From contig NC_067200.1 in NCBI RefSeq assembly GCF_000699445.3, positions 16,932,510 through 16,996,509 of the forward strand: 64,000 bases of DNA, given 5' to 3'. Origin of the DNA: Schistosoma haematobium. Lineage: Eukaryota; Platyhelminthes; Trematoda; Strigeidida; Schistosomatidae. A model generated the notes under the pieces. That model searched no databases and was not told the origin of the DNA. It worked only from the letters and a program-made list of their open reading frames with translations. The stretch's first letter is position 1; the number at the start of each line of letters is the position of its first letter. Positions 1-12,091 of this stretch are shown here, piece by piece. A program made the position numbers and the translations under genes.

Positions 1-841
1 ATATATATTGGTAAATATTCATCTTTGACTCAAACTACACTAAGATAAGTAATTGCTGATAAGTTTATAGTGGTTTTTCGGACCGTTATTTTTTATAATG
101 AAGGCCATCACTAAAGTAAACACTTTATAACAAACTGTTTAGTTAGACATGCTAGAGGAAATTAACACCCAACTTTGATATCCCCTTGCATTCGTGAGTA
201 TGATGATTAGGATAACTAGGTAGGGTCTGGAGCAAAAAAACTTACAGACAACCTATCTTTAGGTAGATAAGGATCTAGAAACAACATACTTTATTTAACA
301 AGTACTTGTTGGAACAGTTTAGAGCTAAATGATTCAAACAAAAAGTCCCACCACTGATTCAAAGCCTTATGGATTAGAATTGCAGATCCATATTTATTCC
401 TGCTCTATGATCATCATGAATCGAAGACATTGAATTTTTGATATCTGAATTTCACTATCTTCAGATCATTGATCACACCTAGTGAAATTACTGATCACGG
501 AATATAAAAGGTGAATGCACTATCCTCTAGATGGAAAGTAAATCAGGTGATTAGTTTTATCGAATGAAACAGTATAATTTTATGCACGTCCTTGGCAAAT
601 ACCGGTTTGCATAAAAGCACAATAGTAGTTTCAGTGATCAACGAAGTCCTAAGAAAAAATTGGAGATTCCTGGTTAATTAGTAAAAGAGAATGAGTTTTA
701 CAAAATCATGAAACTGATCTATGACTTCAATTTTGAACCACGTGAGTATTTTTGTTACCTTTTTTAATAGGTTATATACTGAGTTGCATATAAGCGAATC
801 AAGTGAAATTTAAAAGAAAAACAGTTCAACCGGAAACATAC
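1..841. other. Presumed intron 2 of the Src-like gene
   Basis: Downstream of exon 2 in the gene's direction. No further exon, RNA gene or repeat is recognised. Confidence 0.4.
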
Positions 842-940
842 TCTTCAGCTTCAACTGATCCTTTTCTCGCAACAAACGAGCTTGGAACATATCCTTTCCT
901 ACCGGAACTTAAGTTCTGTACAAGCCACCAATCTGAATCA
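842..940 (-). CDS. Src-like kinase coding exon 2
   Basis: 99 bp between a TTTTCAG acceptor (ending at 941) and a GTATGT donor (841-836). It encodes the second half of SH3 (DSDWW, GYVPSSFVA) and leads into the SH2 linker with EAEE. It is below the size of most ORF calls and was found by matching the SH3 pattern. Confidence 0.85.
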
Positions 941-1570
941 CTGAAAAGAGCAAAAAGTAAGGACATTACACAGAATTAATAGAGAATTTACACGGTTTGA
1001 CACAGGTACTTTTGATAATAATTCCTAAGAAACATATTGCAAAAACAAGCTAAAACAAGAGAAATATGGACAACCTCATGATATGATGGGCAAAAATTAC
1101 TAAACACTGGTTTCTTTGTGATCACTATTCCCTAGCCCTAATTAATTATCCATTTATGATGAGAACTTATCTTGATTCAGTACTTTGTATGTAAACAATA
1201 GCTTCAGTTTCCTTTTACATTAAGGTTAATTGGGCAGTTCTGCCTTCTAAAATTTGTTTGTTTGAGGCTTGAAGGTCGGCTCCGTAAGCAAATTATAATA
1301 TAACCACATCTCTGCCACAATTATATCAAATTGATCGCTTTGTAACAGGGCTCAGCAACCACGTAAGTTTGCAGGTGTTAAACATTTGGAGCTTGTCAGT
1401 ACTTTATTTTTTATTTGAACACATAAATATTGGTACAAGAGGGCACCAAATATATATGCGCCACACAAAACAATGGGAATTCAAAGAGAAGGAAAAAAGG
1501 TGAGGAGAGTAAGGAAAATAATAAAAATAAATAATAAAGAACAATAACGAACAAAATAAGGTAAGGTAGC

Positions 1571-1633
<63 letters not shown>

Positions 1634-4600
1634 GGGAAACGAAAAGGTACAATCAGAAGAAATCTTTCAGTTAAGGAAGATACAACCACTTTTTATGAAG
1701 AAAGTAAAAGAAGAATATCTGATAACGTCTCTAGCCATTGTGTTGCACCATCTCTCGGACCCCAGCCAGGGAGTCGTGAAGGACCAACATAAGCACACCC
1801 TTTGCAGATTTCCCTCATACCACGACACCATGTCATACACTGACCACCTCTCCGCTTTTTCCAACCAGTCCCAGAGTCGGCAACTAATGCACAACGAGGA
1901 ATTCTCTGGGACGACATTCGTAGAACATGTCCAAGCCATCGAAGTCGGTGTTTCAAGATGGTAACACCAATCGAATTATCGCCTCTGCACCCGAACACAC
2001 GATGCCGAACCTCTGCATTACTGACATGGTGTTGGCACTGGATGTCAGCAATCCTTCGGAGACAGCGATGATCGAACACAGAGAGTCGTCTAACGTCCTC
2101 AACTCGGAGAGGCCAGGTTTCACAAGTATAGAGCGAAACTGCTCTCACCGACACGTTGTAGATACGACATTCTACAGCCAGACGAACATCACGAAGGCGC
2201 CAAAGGTGGCCCAGATTGGCATAAGCCGCTCTGGCTTTCACTATACGTGCATTGATCTCATCACTCACACCCCCACCAGCACTTATGCAGCTACCCAGAT
2301 ACACGAACTTCTCAACTACTTCTATCTGCTCACCATCCAGGGTGAGTACAGGATTAGAATCCTGCCAGTCTTGTAGAAGTACTTTGCACTTCGAAGGTGC
2401 AAAGCACATACCATACCTACGGACACTGATTGCCAACTGATTAAGTGCGGATTGCATGCCTTGGGCATTATCGCACAGTAAGACAATATCGTCCGCATAC
2501 TCAAGGTCGAGAAGTCTTTCTCCAGGCAACAGATCCACACCGCAATTACTTACATTCATCAGAGCTGTTTCCAGAATGTCATCGATGGCAAAGTTGAAGA
2601 GGAATGGTGAGATTGGGCAACCCTGCCTAACCCCACTGCTCGAATGGAACAATGGAGAGAGGTAGTTGTATGCCCTCACTCTGCCTGAGGTGTTTGTATA
2701 TAGGGTTTATAAAATGTTAATAAACTTCTCAGACACACCCTTCTTCAATAGACAATCCCAGAGAACAGTCCTGTCCAACTAATCGAAAGCAGCCCTGATG
2801 TCAAGAAACAATACGATTGTTGGCCTTTGATAAGTATGACGGTGTTCTAGCATTTGGCGGAGGGTGAAGATATGATCATTACATCCTCGACCAGAACGAA
2901 ACCCAGCCTGCTCCTCGCGAGTCAATCTTTCTCGGGTTTTGAACAACCTACGAAGTATGACGGAAGCCAATAGCTTGGACGCAATCGGAAGTAGACTTAT
3001 CCCCCGATAGTTGTTACAGGAACGACGTGGACCCTTTTTAAAGATAGGGACAACTATCGACTCATTCCATGACGTTGGTACACTCTCTAGCTCCCACACC
3101 TTTGTAAACAACGTCGTCAGTTCCTTAGTCAGAAAGTCACTACCATCTTTAAAAAGAGCCGGAGGTAAGTCATCTGGGCCAGGTGATTTGTAACGCTTCA
3201 AGAGTTGGAGTTCCTTGCGGACTTCCTCCTCGTTTGGTGGATCAGTCGTCACCGGCCGTGGAGGGCAGGACAGTCTGACCGATGTTGCCGGAGCAGCAGG
3301 CCAGTTGAACTGCCCTTCGAAAAATTCTGCCCATCGTCCAAGACGTCGATGGATGTTAGTGGACAGCATCTTGTCATCCTCGCAGATTGTTTAGCTCACA
3401 CCAAACTTCTTGCTGCCAGTGGCTCGGATGAGTTGGAAGAGCTTCCGGTGATTACCAGATGCAGCTGCTGCTTCCAGCTCATTAGCACGCTCCGACCATC
3501 AGGCTTCTCGGTCCTTACGCAAGCTTTGCCCGAGTTCCTTACGTAACATCCTTCGTTTGTGGTCAAACTCACGGTCACCCGGAGTAGACCGACGGGCTTC
3601 AATGAGTTGTAAGGAACCAGAAGAAACCCAGTGCTTATAAGCGGGACGTTTCGCGAACCCACAACTGACTGTACCCGCCATTTTCATGGCGTCATGCAAT
3701 TGCAACCAATGCTCATCTATACTTTTCAGTGGAATGGTAGCTAGTCTAGAGGCTAGCTCGGTTCGATACTCACTTGCAACAGAAGTTGCAACCAGCTTGC
3801 TAATATCAATCCGTTGATGGCGGTCACTTCGTTGGCCACTGAAAAGTAAGGTAAGATTAGCGCAGACCAAAGCATGGTCAGAGTCCAGATAGGTACTCCA
3901 GAAGGAGCGGCAGTCTTGTACACAACCACGCCAGCGGTAGCTGATCGCGATGTGATCAATCTGAGTCCAGGCTTGGGATGCAGAGGGAGGACGCCAGGTG
4001 GCACATCGGCGATGACTGTGCCGAAAGTTAGTGCTAGCCAGAAACAGGTTGTGGTCTGTGCACAGTTGCAGTAGACGGTCCCCGTTATCTGACCTGCGAC
4101 CAACAAGTCCCCATCGGCCACCTAAACGACTCTCTTCTGTGCCTAGACGCCCGACCTGAGCACTCAAGTTTCCGGCTAGTACTACAATATCTGTCGAACG
4201 CACTTTCTGGAGAAGAACAGATAACTGGTGGTAAAACTCATCCTTGATTGCATCCGGGCTGCAATCTGTCGGGGCATAGGCGGAGATGACGAAAAGACAT
4301 CGTTTCTCACGTCGATTTATTCTCACTTTGATGGTACTTTCTAATCTAACAGCACATAACCGACTGTTAATGGGGATCCAGTCGATTAGTGCTGCCTCAG
4401 CTCTAGCGCTTAGTGCGACACCAACACCAGCAAGACCAGACGAAGATGCCACAGGGTCCCCGGATAAGCGTACGTAAAACAAGCTTTTTAAAGCGACAGA
4501 TGGAGAGCGAATTTGTAGTACTTCACCAGAGTCTTGAATACGGGTCTCGGATAGACAACAAACATCGATATTAAGACTTTCCAAAGACATAGCCAGCCCT

Positions 4601-5810
4601 ATCTGTTGTCCGACCTGCATAAGTTTGCGAACGTTGAAGGCAGACAGTTTGAATGATGCACGTGGTTTCAGAAAAACTGCTTCAGTTCTCGTATTCGGTG
4701 GTAACATACAATTTTCAACCGGACAGTGACTCGAGAACGTTTAGATAGAGCCGAATTTCCACCACAGGCGAGCTGCTGTATAAGTCGAAAAATAGGTATA
4801 CACAGAGTGGGGATAGAGGGTGAATAAATGACGTGGGAAATAATAATAATAACAATAATAATAATAATAATGTGAGTCATTTGATTGTTATTCGGAGCAA
4901 GAAGAATATTTTCCATAAATAGACAGTTCATCATTTTTTGTGTGTGGGCTGTGATACTGCCCGAGTGCCCAGACCAAAGCCGGTGGTTTTCTTAGGGGGG
5001 CACACCCCGAGCCCTTGACCTAAAGGTCTAACCCACAAGGCAGTGGACCATCGTGAGGAGATGCAGTCCCATGGTAGCCGGTGACCAAGAAGTCGGTTCA
5101 TACGTCATTTGTTCCCACAGGATACTGGAGCCCATGTGCAACATTGGTTTGGGACCCGGTTAAAGCGCCGGACATTCGCTTTTCGTCCTCTCATTTTTGT
5201 AAACAACCCCCGCCACGAGAAAGCAGTGAGTAGGACTACACCGGTAGATGCTGTATACGCGTGGCCGTGTGAGAGTATTTTGAGAGGGGGAGAGGGCCCA
5301 CCCCGCTCTCAGCCATACCAGGGCATTTGGAGTCAATACTGCCCATTTCATTACAGTAAAACAGGCTAGAATACGTAATAAGCTAATTAACAGTAAGTAC
5401 ATGTTCACATCAATGAATTACTGACAGGTTTTAAGCAGTATCTAACAAGTTCATTGATAACAGTCAAACTAGGACTTAGAATCATAACCAAAGTCGTTTG
5501 GTAAGCAGTGTGAGCCAAAGATATATATTAGTATACACTAAAATGAAGACAGGGAAAGTATCACACATAGATTCAGACTGATTTGATTCGATTGTAATCC
5601 TTGAACTCCTTTATTTTTACAGAGATATTGACCGTGACAACACACAAAGGTGAGCAGAAAACGTTCCTACTAACAGACCACTGTCATACGGTTATGAGCT
5701 CAAGTCAATACTCAAAAGAACAGTCAAGCTAAATTAGTACTTTACAGACTGTCATTTACTCCAAATATTATGCTAACAGCTTATTCAACTAACAATCTAA
5801 GCCGAATTAC

Positions 5811-5871
<61 letters not shown>

Positions 5872-7143
5872 GTATATATTTAAACTTCTGATTCGGAATG
5901 TTTATGGTTACATCTACAATGTAATAAAAGTTAAACACTTAGAAAAGCAACTGTGATTGAAGCAATCAACCGCGAAGTTGAGTCTAGTTAGCAAGTGATA
6001 ACTGGATTAGACCTCCGGGTCAAACTCTCGGAGAGTGGTCCTCTAGGGAAAATAACCACTTCGGTTTGGGCACGTGGGTAGTATCTCAGTACAAATTCAA
6101 TGATGTGGTGCAAATCTATCTCCGTGCTCCTTTGTTCCAATTTTTTATTCGTCCGAATAAGCAACTAAATAACAATGTTCCAGTAAGACAGGATATCGAC
6201 GATCGTGAAAGGCGTCTAAGACACAAAAAACAATTGGAAATATCACCAAGATCACTAAAGAAACAGATTGTAGTACCAAGAATACAGTTTGTCATGAAAA
6301 ATCAAGATCTCGCTAATGCACTAATCCTTGCCTTTTTGCTATCATTTAGTGCGAAAAAGATCTCATCTGCAGGTAAACATTTTTAGCCGAAAATATTTTT
6401 ACAGATGATTCTCGTAGAGGCTAACAAAAATACGTGTAAAATCGTTAATATTTAGAGTCATGTACAAAGTGAAAATAAGGCCGTCAACGTCTATACATCC
6501 CCAGTCACTAAAAGTAGTCAAGGCAATAGCTATTAGTTTCCCGACCAAATGCTGGGTCGATGAAAGTAATCATAATGATTTCCTTCCATAAGGTTCAATA
6601 ACTTCCGTCATACTATCGAAACGTGGTGTGAATTGAAAGCTTGGAAACTAAGATATGCAACGTTTTGAGTAATGATAAAGTTGTAATACGATGAAAAAAA
6701 TTAACTTACTTGTCAGCTAACAGCAAGACTTCATCTCTTCTAGAAAGAAATGTTTCCTCCTCTGTCCGAGCATTGTAATCGAATAATGCAACATAATGTG
6801 TGGGTTTAAACTGCTTAACACTTTTACCACTAATCTTCGTAGTGGTTACAGTTTGTGTATCAGAAGGATGAGAAATACTTATTCCGAGGTTTGATGTGAG
6901 ATTTGCTGATTGATATGGCTGCGCCTTAGATTTCGCACAGTTAACCAAAGGCGGACTGTTTTGAGAAGTTTCGGAAACTCTAGTTTTGCTGGATAGGGGT
7001 CTGGACGAAAGGAAAGGACTGATATCGTCCATTGGCTGTGAGACTTTAATGTCAACGCTATTGCTTATCTCACTGTGTCGAAAATTGAAATCTCTATCCT
7101 TTGCAGACATCGATATAACCATTCCTTGGAAACAATTCCCCAT
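842..7143 (-). CDS. Src-family tyrosine kinase, 5' part (two exons; gene continues off the left edge)
   Basis: Exons 7143-6710 and 940-842 join in frame (phase 2 to phase 2) around a 5,769 bp intron. The product starts MGNCFQG, with Gly2 for possible N-myristoylation and Cys4 for possible palmitoylation, followed by about 110 low-complexity residues resembling a Src unique region. An SH3 domain follows: its ALFDY motif is at about residues 119-123 in exon 1, and DSDWWLVQ, GRKGYVPSSFVA and then EAEE fall in exon 2. This order is the Src/Fyn/Yes pattern just ahead of SH2. SH2 and kinase domains are not in the window, so kinase activity is inferred from the family. These enzymes act at the inner face of the plasma membrane. 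An in-frame ATG nine codons upstream (7170) exists; 7143 is preferred because it gives the MG start. The orthologue (SmTK3 or SmTK5 type) cannot be decided here. Confidence 0.85.
1572..1632. repeat. (TAA)n microsatellite
   Basis: 61 bp of uninterrupted trinucleotide repeat at the 3' end of the antisense RTE element. It may be the element's own tail or its target. A second AAT tract lies at the other end (4838-4871). Confidence 0.95.
1693..2679 (-). pseudogene. RTE reverse transcriptase palm/thumb and C-terminus
   Basis: Same frame as the preceding piece but after two in-frame stops. It contains [16 protein letters not shown], an intact YADD catalytic box, YLGSCIS, and the conserved C-terminal HRCLRRIA block and [11 protein letters not shown]. 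The segment closes a few tens of bases before the (TAA)n tail. Confidence 0.85.
2779..3369 (-). pseudogene. RTE reverse transcriptase, N-terminal part
   Basis: 196 codons covering the RT fingers: KSPGPDDLPPALFK, the IVVPIFKKG block, NYRGISLLPIASK, and EEQAGFRSGRGCNDHI, ending in FLDIRAAFD, the first catalytic aspartate block. It is stopped by TAG directly after that block. Confidence 0.85.
3499..4707 (-). pseudogene. RTE endonuclease region
   Basis: 402 codons open. Endonuclease motifs in order: [29 protein letters not shown], a [10 protein letters not shown] block, and SDHAL near the end. The usual GD of the third block reads GN here, so a metal or phosphate ligand may be lost. The frame breaks at 3499 before the RT domain. 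Confidence 0.85.
4838..4871. repeat. AAT microsatellite, imperfect
   Basis: Short AAT/AAC tract at the 5' side of the antisense RTE copy. It pairs with the tract at 1572-1632. Confidence 0.85.
4938..5350 (+). repeat. Dispersed repeat family R1, copy 1
   Basis: About 0.41 kb, clearly similar to 29541-29965 (minus) and 30970-31385 (plus). Shared islands include CAGTCCCATGGTAGCCGGTG, AAAGCGCCGGACATTC and TACCAGGGCA. Relative to copy 2 it lacks about 35 bp in the middle. No long ORF is shared. The TGGTAGCCGGTGACC and GGTTCATAC segments are weakly like Pol III A and B boxes, so a SINE or non-autonomous element is possible but unproven. Confidence 0.75.
5814..5868. repeat. (TA)n microsatellite
   Basis: 55 bp of uninterrupted AT dinucleotide repeat within the Src-like intron. 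Confidence 0.97.
6005..6098 (-). repeat. R1 repeat, 5'-end fragment (copy 4)
   Basis: On the minus strand it matches the first ~90 bp of the R1 family, including the run GTGCCCAAACCGAAG, as in 30970-31040. It overlaps a 106-codon plus-strand ORF (6066-6386) that is therefore probably not a gene. Confidence 0.65.
6710..7143 (-). CDS. Src-like kinase coding exon 1
   Basis: 434 bp, encoding the start, the unique region and the first half of SH3 (ALFDYNARTEEE). It ends GACAA at a consensus GTAAGT donor (6709-6704). Confidence 0.85.
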
Positions 7144-7366
7144 AACTTCCTGCAAACAGACGCATCTCAAATGCTTGACTTATATGTGGACAAATGTTTC
7201 GTTAATACTCAAACTTTGCGCAGCGGCTTACTGAACCAAAAGTGCTAAAGAAACCGAGGTCCAATATTCAGTTTTGTCTCAGTTTCGAAAGGAAAGAAAG
7301 CCAGGTGTCTTGTTTGATTCCCAGCAATGGTGCTCGCTCAGTCGATGCAACCTTCTTTTGAAAGCG

Positions 7367-7597
7367 TCAGCAGACGATATTCATGTCACTAGCTCTAAAC
7401 GTGGATGACAAAACAGCGTGATCACTATTTAATAACGATGGAAGTATATTTAGGTTGGCAATATCTTCAGTCACATGAGTGATCACCATGTCCAACAAAG
7501 AAGTACTTTGGTTTGCACGAAAACGTGTGGGCTTGGATACATACTGAACTAATGTGTGCTCCATTCCTGATAACCCACATGTTTTGGTGCGAACCAA
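7367..7597 (-). pseudogene. CR1-like LINE endonuclease C-terminal remnant
   Basis: Open fragment with the pattern VQYVSKPTRF, SLLDMVITH, and LLNSDHAVLSSTF, the last part of an APE endonuclease (SDH box) in CR1/Jockey-type LINEs. It lies head to head with a plus-strand copy of the same segment starting at about 7600. Confidence 0.7.
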
Positions 7598-7599
7598 GG

Positions 7600-10360
7600 T
7601 TCTTATTTATTGGACATAGTAGTCACCCATGTGACTGAAGATATTGTCAGCCTAAATATACCTCCACCGTCATTAAACAGTGATCACGTTGTTTTGTCAT
7701 TCACCTTTTGAGCTAGAGACATGATACACGATCATGTTAAGCCTCGTCTAAATGTATGGAGAGCTAACATATCAGCCATTCAGGGGTGTTCTACTAAGAC
7801 AGATTGATCAGTAGATGGTAGCTAGTCAGTTGAAGAAGCATGGTCTATATCTAAAGTCAAGTTTAGTTCAGTTGCGTCCTCGTTTATACCATACCTGGTA
7901 CCACGTAGACTGAATAACAGTTTACCACGGATAACTGAACGAGTCAAGAAATTTCCTAGATGTAGCAAAAGTACAGAAATATGTTCATCTCTACTGGCTT
8001 AGAACAGTACAGACCCAGCTATTGTAAGACTAGGAATGCTTGTAAACCGTTAATAAATAAGAAACAATTGGCTATAGATTGTAAAAATAGTCCTAAACGG
8101 TTATTCTCGTATATTGTTGGGGACGATTGATCCTCAAAACTCATATTTTGTAATCTTATCTGTATGGAGCTTGTATGCACATGTTTGCTTGAGCATTTCT
8201 TACCACACACGCACATAGTCGATTGACGAGCTTATCGACTAAATAGGAAAAATGTATTTGTAAAATCTCAGAGAAAGAGTTTGAAGTAAATCCAATGTTT
8301 CGCCTGACAATCTGGTCCAAGCTTTTTCAAGGAAAATATAATTATCGATTAAATGTTTTAAAAAACTTCCGTGGCAATATCGACTATATATATATAATTG
8401 ATATATATACGTTTTGAATTGTGTTTGTTGTTATCGCACGTTTCTGGCTATTTTGCAGAATATACTTCCCATTCCAAGCTTGAACTTCTCTCTCTATTTA
8501 GCGGGGCTGGGACGCATCAAATAGCTAGCTTAATGGTCTTTGGTCACTGATTATTTGTTCTCGTTCGCAGATTAAGTGATCTCGTGATAGCTTCAACCTT
8601 AGCATATATAAAAAAGCAAACCCGGAGAAATGGTGGAATTACATAAGGTGCAAGAAAATCCGTTAATATTGGCAAGAGATGGTGCTCATATGGCTCAAGA
8701 GTTATCAGCTTATTTCAGCAAAGTGTTTTCTACCAGCAATCAGGAACGACCAACGATTAATTGTGATTCTGTTGGCTTGTTGATGGACTCTGTAGTTATT
8801 GAGAAGAGTGCTGTCTTAAGACTACTTCAGCATCTCGAACCTGATAAGTTCAGTGGTTCGATTGATATTCATCCTGTGTTTATGAAAGCCCTGTCGGATG
8901 AAGTTGCTCAACCTATAGCCATGCTATCTGATATATCTCTGTGGCAGTGCAGACTGCCCAGAGACTGAAAACACGTAATAATTAGTTCGCTGTGTAAGAC
9001 TAGGGGTAGAGAAGTAGTTGGTAACTATAGACTCGTTAGTTTAAACAGTGCAGTCGTAAAACTAATGGAAAAGATTATTCGAATATCTATTATAAACTAT
9101 GTGGAAGGTCATAACATTTCATCCAGGGACAAACGAGTTTTTCGGGAAGGCCTATCACGTTTGACTAATCTTCTCATTGAAAGAGAAGATTGAGCTGCAT
9201 CAAAAGATAAAATATTCCTGTAGATGTGATTTTCATAGATCTAAGTAAAGTCTTTGATAAGGTCTCCCATTCCGGTCTTAAATTAAGACTGGAAAGTTTC
9301 GGAATCCATTATAAGCCATAGAATGGATAAGTGAATTACTGAATGGCAAGAAATAAAGGGTAAGGGTAAATGGAGCTCTCTCATTGTGAAACCTGCAAAA
9401 TAGTGGAGTTCCCCATGGCACAATCCTCGGATCTGTTACTTTTTTATCTTGTGTCAATGAATTACCAACTGTGGCAAAGTCGCTCGTTATACTCATCACC
9501 AATGACATAAAGATCTGGTGACCCATACACAATATGTCAGATGGAATAGCATTACAGGATGATCTCAACTCATTGGTGGCATGGATGGACGGATGGCCAC
9601 TAGAAGTAAATCTTACCAACAGTGTGGTGATGCAACTAAATAACGATGACGGCTCGTATCACTACACAATATGTGAGTTCGTGTTACCCGAAGTAATGGG
9701 CTACAAATACTTAGGTGTCATAACAAACAACGATCTCTAAACTACTAGTAACTGTAGAGCCGCTGTCGCAAAAGGGTATTATAGACTACTCGCAGGTCTT
9801 TTCACTATTTGAATAAAGAAATGTTTAGATTATAATACCCGACGTTTATGAGCCCGCCTTTGGAATATCGGATTCAAGTAGATAGTCGTTGTTTTAAGTA
9901 TGGGGCGGATATGCTGGTACGAGTCCGACGACGAGGGACTAAAATGTCGAAAGGTCTATCTGGCCTACTTTATGGAAGCGGACTGAGACACCTCAACGTA
10001 ATTTCGCTATCCTACAGTAGAATAGGGGGTGACATCACGCTGGCTTACCGGATACTGAACGATGACCTTGGTATTAATATGTTGTAGTGTGGCATCGAGT
10101 CGCGTTTGACTATGAACACCAATACAAGGAGGTTGCGTACCAGAAATCAGAAGGCGGTTGCAGGTTGCAACGAGATATATTCATTGGAGATCTCGTGGTA
10201 TCAAAAGAATACCAAGATCGTGCCAAAGAAATACAAGTGGAATCAGTGGGCGAACCTAAGAGCGTACAACGTCACAATCAACGGAAGGATAATGCAAGAA
10301 TAGTGGATGTTTTTAGTACAGTTAAACAAACAAGTACAGTAAAACAATCACTGCTATAAT
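7600..10360 (+). mobile_element. CR1-like LINE, heavily decayed
   Basis: Reading frames change repeatedly, but the order is that of one LINE. Endonuclease end at 7601-7740 (YLLDIVVTHV, LNSDHVVLSF). Linker with PRLN and ERVKKF at 7740-8220. RT N-terminal region at 8630-8968, with KFSGSIDIHPVFMKAL, then NYRLVSLNSAVVKLMEKII at 9020-9095. IFIDLSKVFDKVSH at 9229-9273. Late RT (DGWPLEVNLTNSVVMQ, YKYLGVITNN) at 9534-9740. C-terminal IGGDITLAYRILNDD at 10020-10070. A half MITE-like repeat sits at 8245-8340. No piece is intact. Confidence 0.75.
8245..8340 (+). repeat. Half copy of a short inverted-repeat element (MITE-like)
   Basis: Starts TGTATTTGTAAAATCTCAG and runs through AGTAAATCCAATGTTTCGCC and CAATCTGGTCCAAGC. 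This matches one arm plus the centre of the element at 60361-60473, read on the minus strand there. It interrupts the CR1-like LINE. Confidence 0.75.
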
Positions 10361-11779
10361 TGGTTATAACAATTGTTCCCATTAAACCAATCGCGTTCTC
10401 TTGATAAAAATAGATCACTACAAAGTCATATTTTTTTCTTCTATCTAGGACTGATCATTTGAGAGGACATTCGTAGAAAATTCAAAAACCGAGATCAAAT
10501 CGCCTACATCTAGAGTTTCGTTTCTCGCACTGTGTAATAAATTACTGCATTTCTCTACCAGAATAAATAATATCCACACCTGTCGATATGTTCAGAACGA
10601 GATTGGACTTCCATAGTGTTACAAACTGCAAGGAATAATATAGGTCGATAGACCACTATCCTCATTACTGAAAACTAAAGTCGTGTTGACGTAACGGAAT
10701 CCACTCATTGATGATTCAATGGAAAATTCCACAGTCATCTTCCATGGAGTTCGTTTAGGACTTTTCAACCTTTATAGAATAGCCTCACAAATTCTCTTTT
10801 TCGGAGGACAGTAAATGTGAGGGCATATCAGATGCTTATTTTTTACCAAGAAATTTGAAAACTAAGATCAAGTCTCATCCGGTTCTTCTATATGACAGTG
10901 AAAATAGGTCCAGTTTAGCCAATCGAGAATCATACGGGAGCGTCGCTATTCCGGACGTCAAATCAGTTGCGGTTCTCCTAGTCGTTTACAACGGCTCGCT
11001 GTCTCTTTTCGGTCAGGAGTTAGCCGCTTTTATGCAGCACTCGAGTTCAGGACGAACGAACTCTGTATATAAAGCCTAAAAGGTTGTAGCATCAATATGG
11101 CTAAACGCTCAACTTATGGATCATATAGTTCAAAAAACTTTGGCGACTATTGCACATCAGTGTGCAGCAGCTTTTAGGTCTTATTAATAATGACTCCTAT
11201 GTCGTTTTGCGTGTGCACAACAGGTAGCTCAGCGTTATTCACTGTGACCAATATGCATAACAATGCACTCCGAAGTATTTATCAGCAACTGCCAATTTCT
11301 AGACCCTTTAGATGATTTCCCGGGGCCATTCAGAAGTTCTAACTTATCATCTTTACTTCATCTATCTCTTCATATCTTTACATCACCGACATGTAAAGTG
11401 GCAGATGATGATCAGAAACTGGAAGGTCATACACATTCAAAAGGAATAACTATGACCACCAAACTGTTAAAATGCCACTGGTATTCGGAGTTTGACAACA
11501 TTTTCACACATTACATCTTTATTATCGAAGTATGTCTAACCAGTCAACTCAGAAGTGAAGAGGTTCTAAGACATATTTAAAGGACTACAGATATATCTGG
11601 AAGAGTTTGTTCTAAGCTGGCTAACGGTCACAGGAGCCATGTAGAGCGGCGTACCCACTCATGACCAGGTGCAGATGCGTGACCGACCGCCTCCAGCTAG
11701 ATGTGTTCCCCAAAACTGATAAGGTTAGCATCAAATGACAAAGACTTCCAGCACTATTTTTTTGTGGATTTATTTACCA
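10361..11779. other. Intergenic stretch, nothing recognised
   Basis: Short ORFs occur (10855-11079, 11263-11580) but show no family resemblance, no splice-consistent neighbours and no repeat match within the window. Confidence 0.4.
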
Positions 11780-12091
11780 TTACACTGCACTTAAAGGCAC
11801 TCTGCTAAGTGAAGTTTCCAAGGTAGGCAAATTTAGATTCATCCCTAACATTTGTTGACGTCCAACCATGAAGTCCGTTATCCCCACAAATAAACTGCCG
11901 TCAATCTCGATATTTCTTACCTTAAAAAACAACTGGTATTGTGGAACTTTGTTAAAAGCTTTGCTGAAGCCAATATAAGCCAGACCTATGGGTAACTTTT
12001 GATCTTTAAGAGCACACAAACTTTCATGGGCTACCCAAGCTGCTTTGCAAAACAACTTTCGAATGATATTTTCTAAATTAATAACAACCAC
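11780..12091 (-). pseudogene. LINE reverse transcriptase fragment
   Basis: Encodes LPIGLAYIGFSKAFNKVP, corresponding to the first catalytic block of LINE RTs (usually with Asp-Phe-Ser-Lys-Ala-Phe-Asp). Both aspartates are replaced here. It continues to a VPLSAV end at the place of the GVPQGS block. CR1/Jockey type; not functional. Confidence 0.65.

Larger units (their letters stand above)
1633..4837 (-). mobile_element. RTE-clade LINE (SR2/Perere-3-like), degenerate
   Basis: A nearly full-length non-LTR retrotransposon in the intron of the Src-like gene, in the same sense as the gene. Reading from 4707 it holds an APE-type endonuclease, then reverse transcriptase and a C-terminal region, broken into three open pieces. 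It is closely related to the element at 50908-54345: the two share [30 protein letters not shown] and ETWPLRVED. Both ends abut AAT microsatellites, so no target-site duplication can be defined. Family assignment rests on recalled schistosome LINEs and was not searched. Confidence 0.85.

Noticed and set aside
1404..1689. ORFs of 82 and 92 codons with long Leu or Ile runs
   Set aside because: They are translations of the (TAA)n microsatellite.
1927..2376. 149-codon plus-strand ORF
   Set aside because: Antisense shadow of the RTE reverse transcriptase.
6066..6386. 106-codon plus-strand ORF near the Src-like exon 1
   Set aside because: Its start overlaps an R1 repeat fragment and no family resemblance or splice partner was found; a chance frame is likelier.
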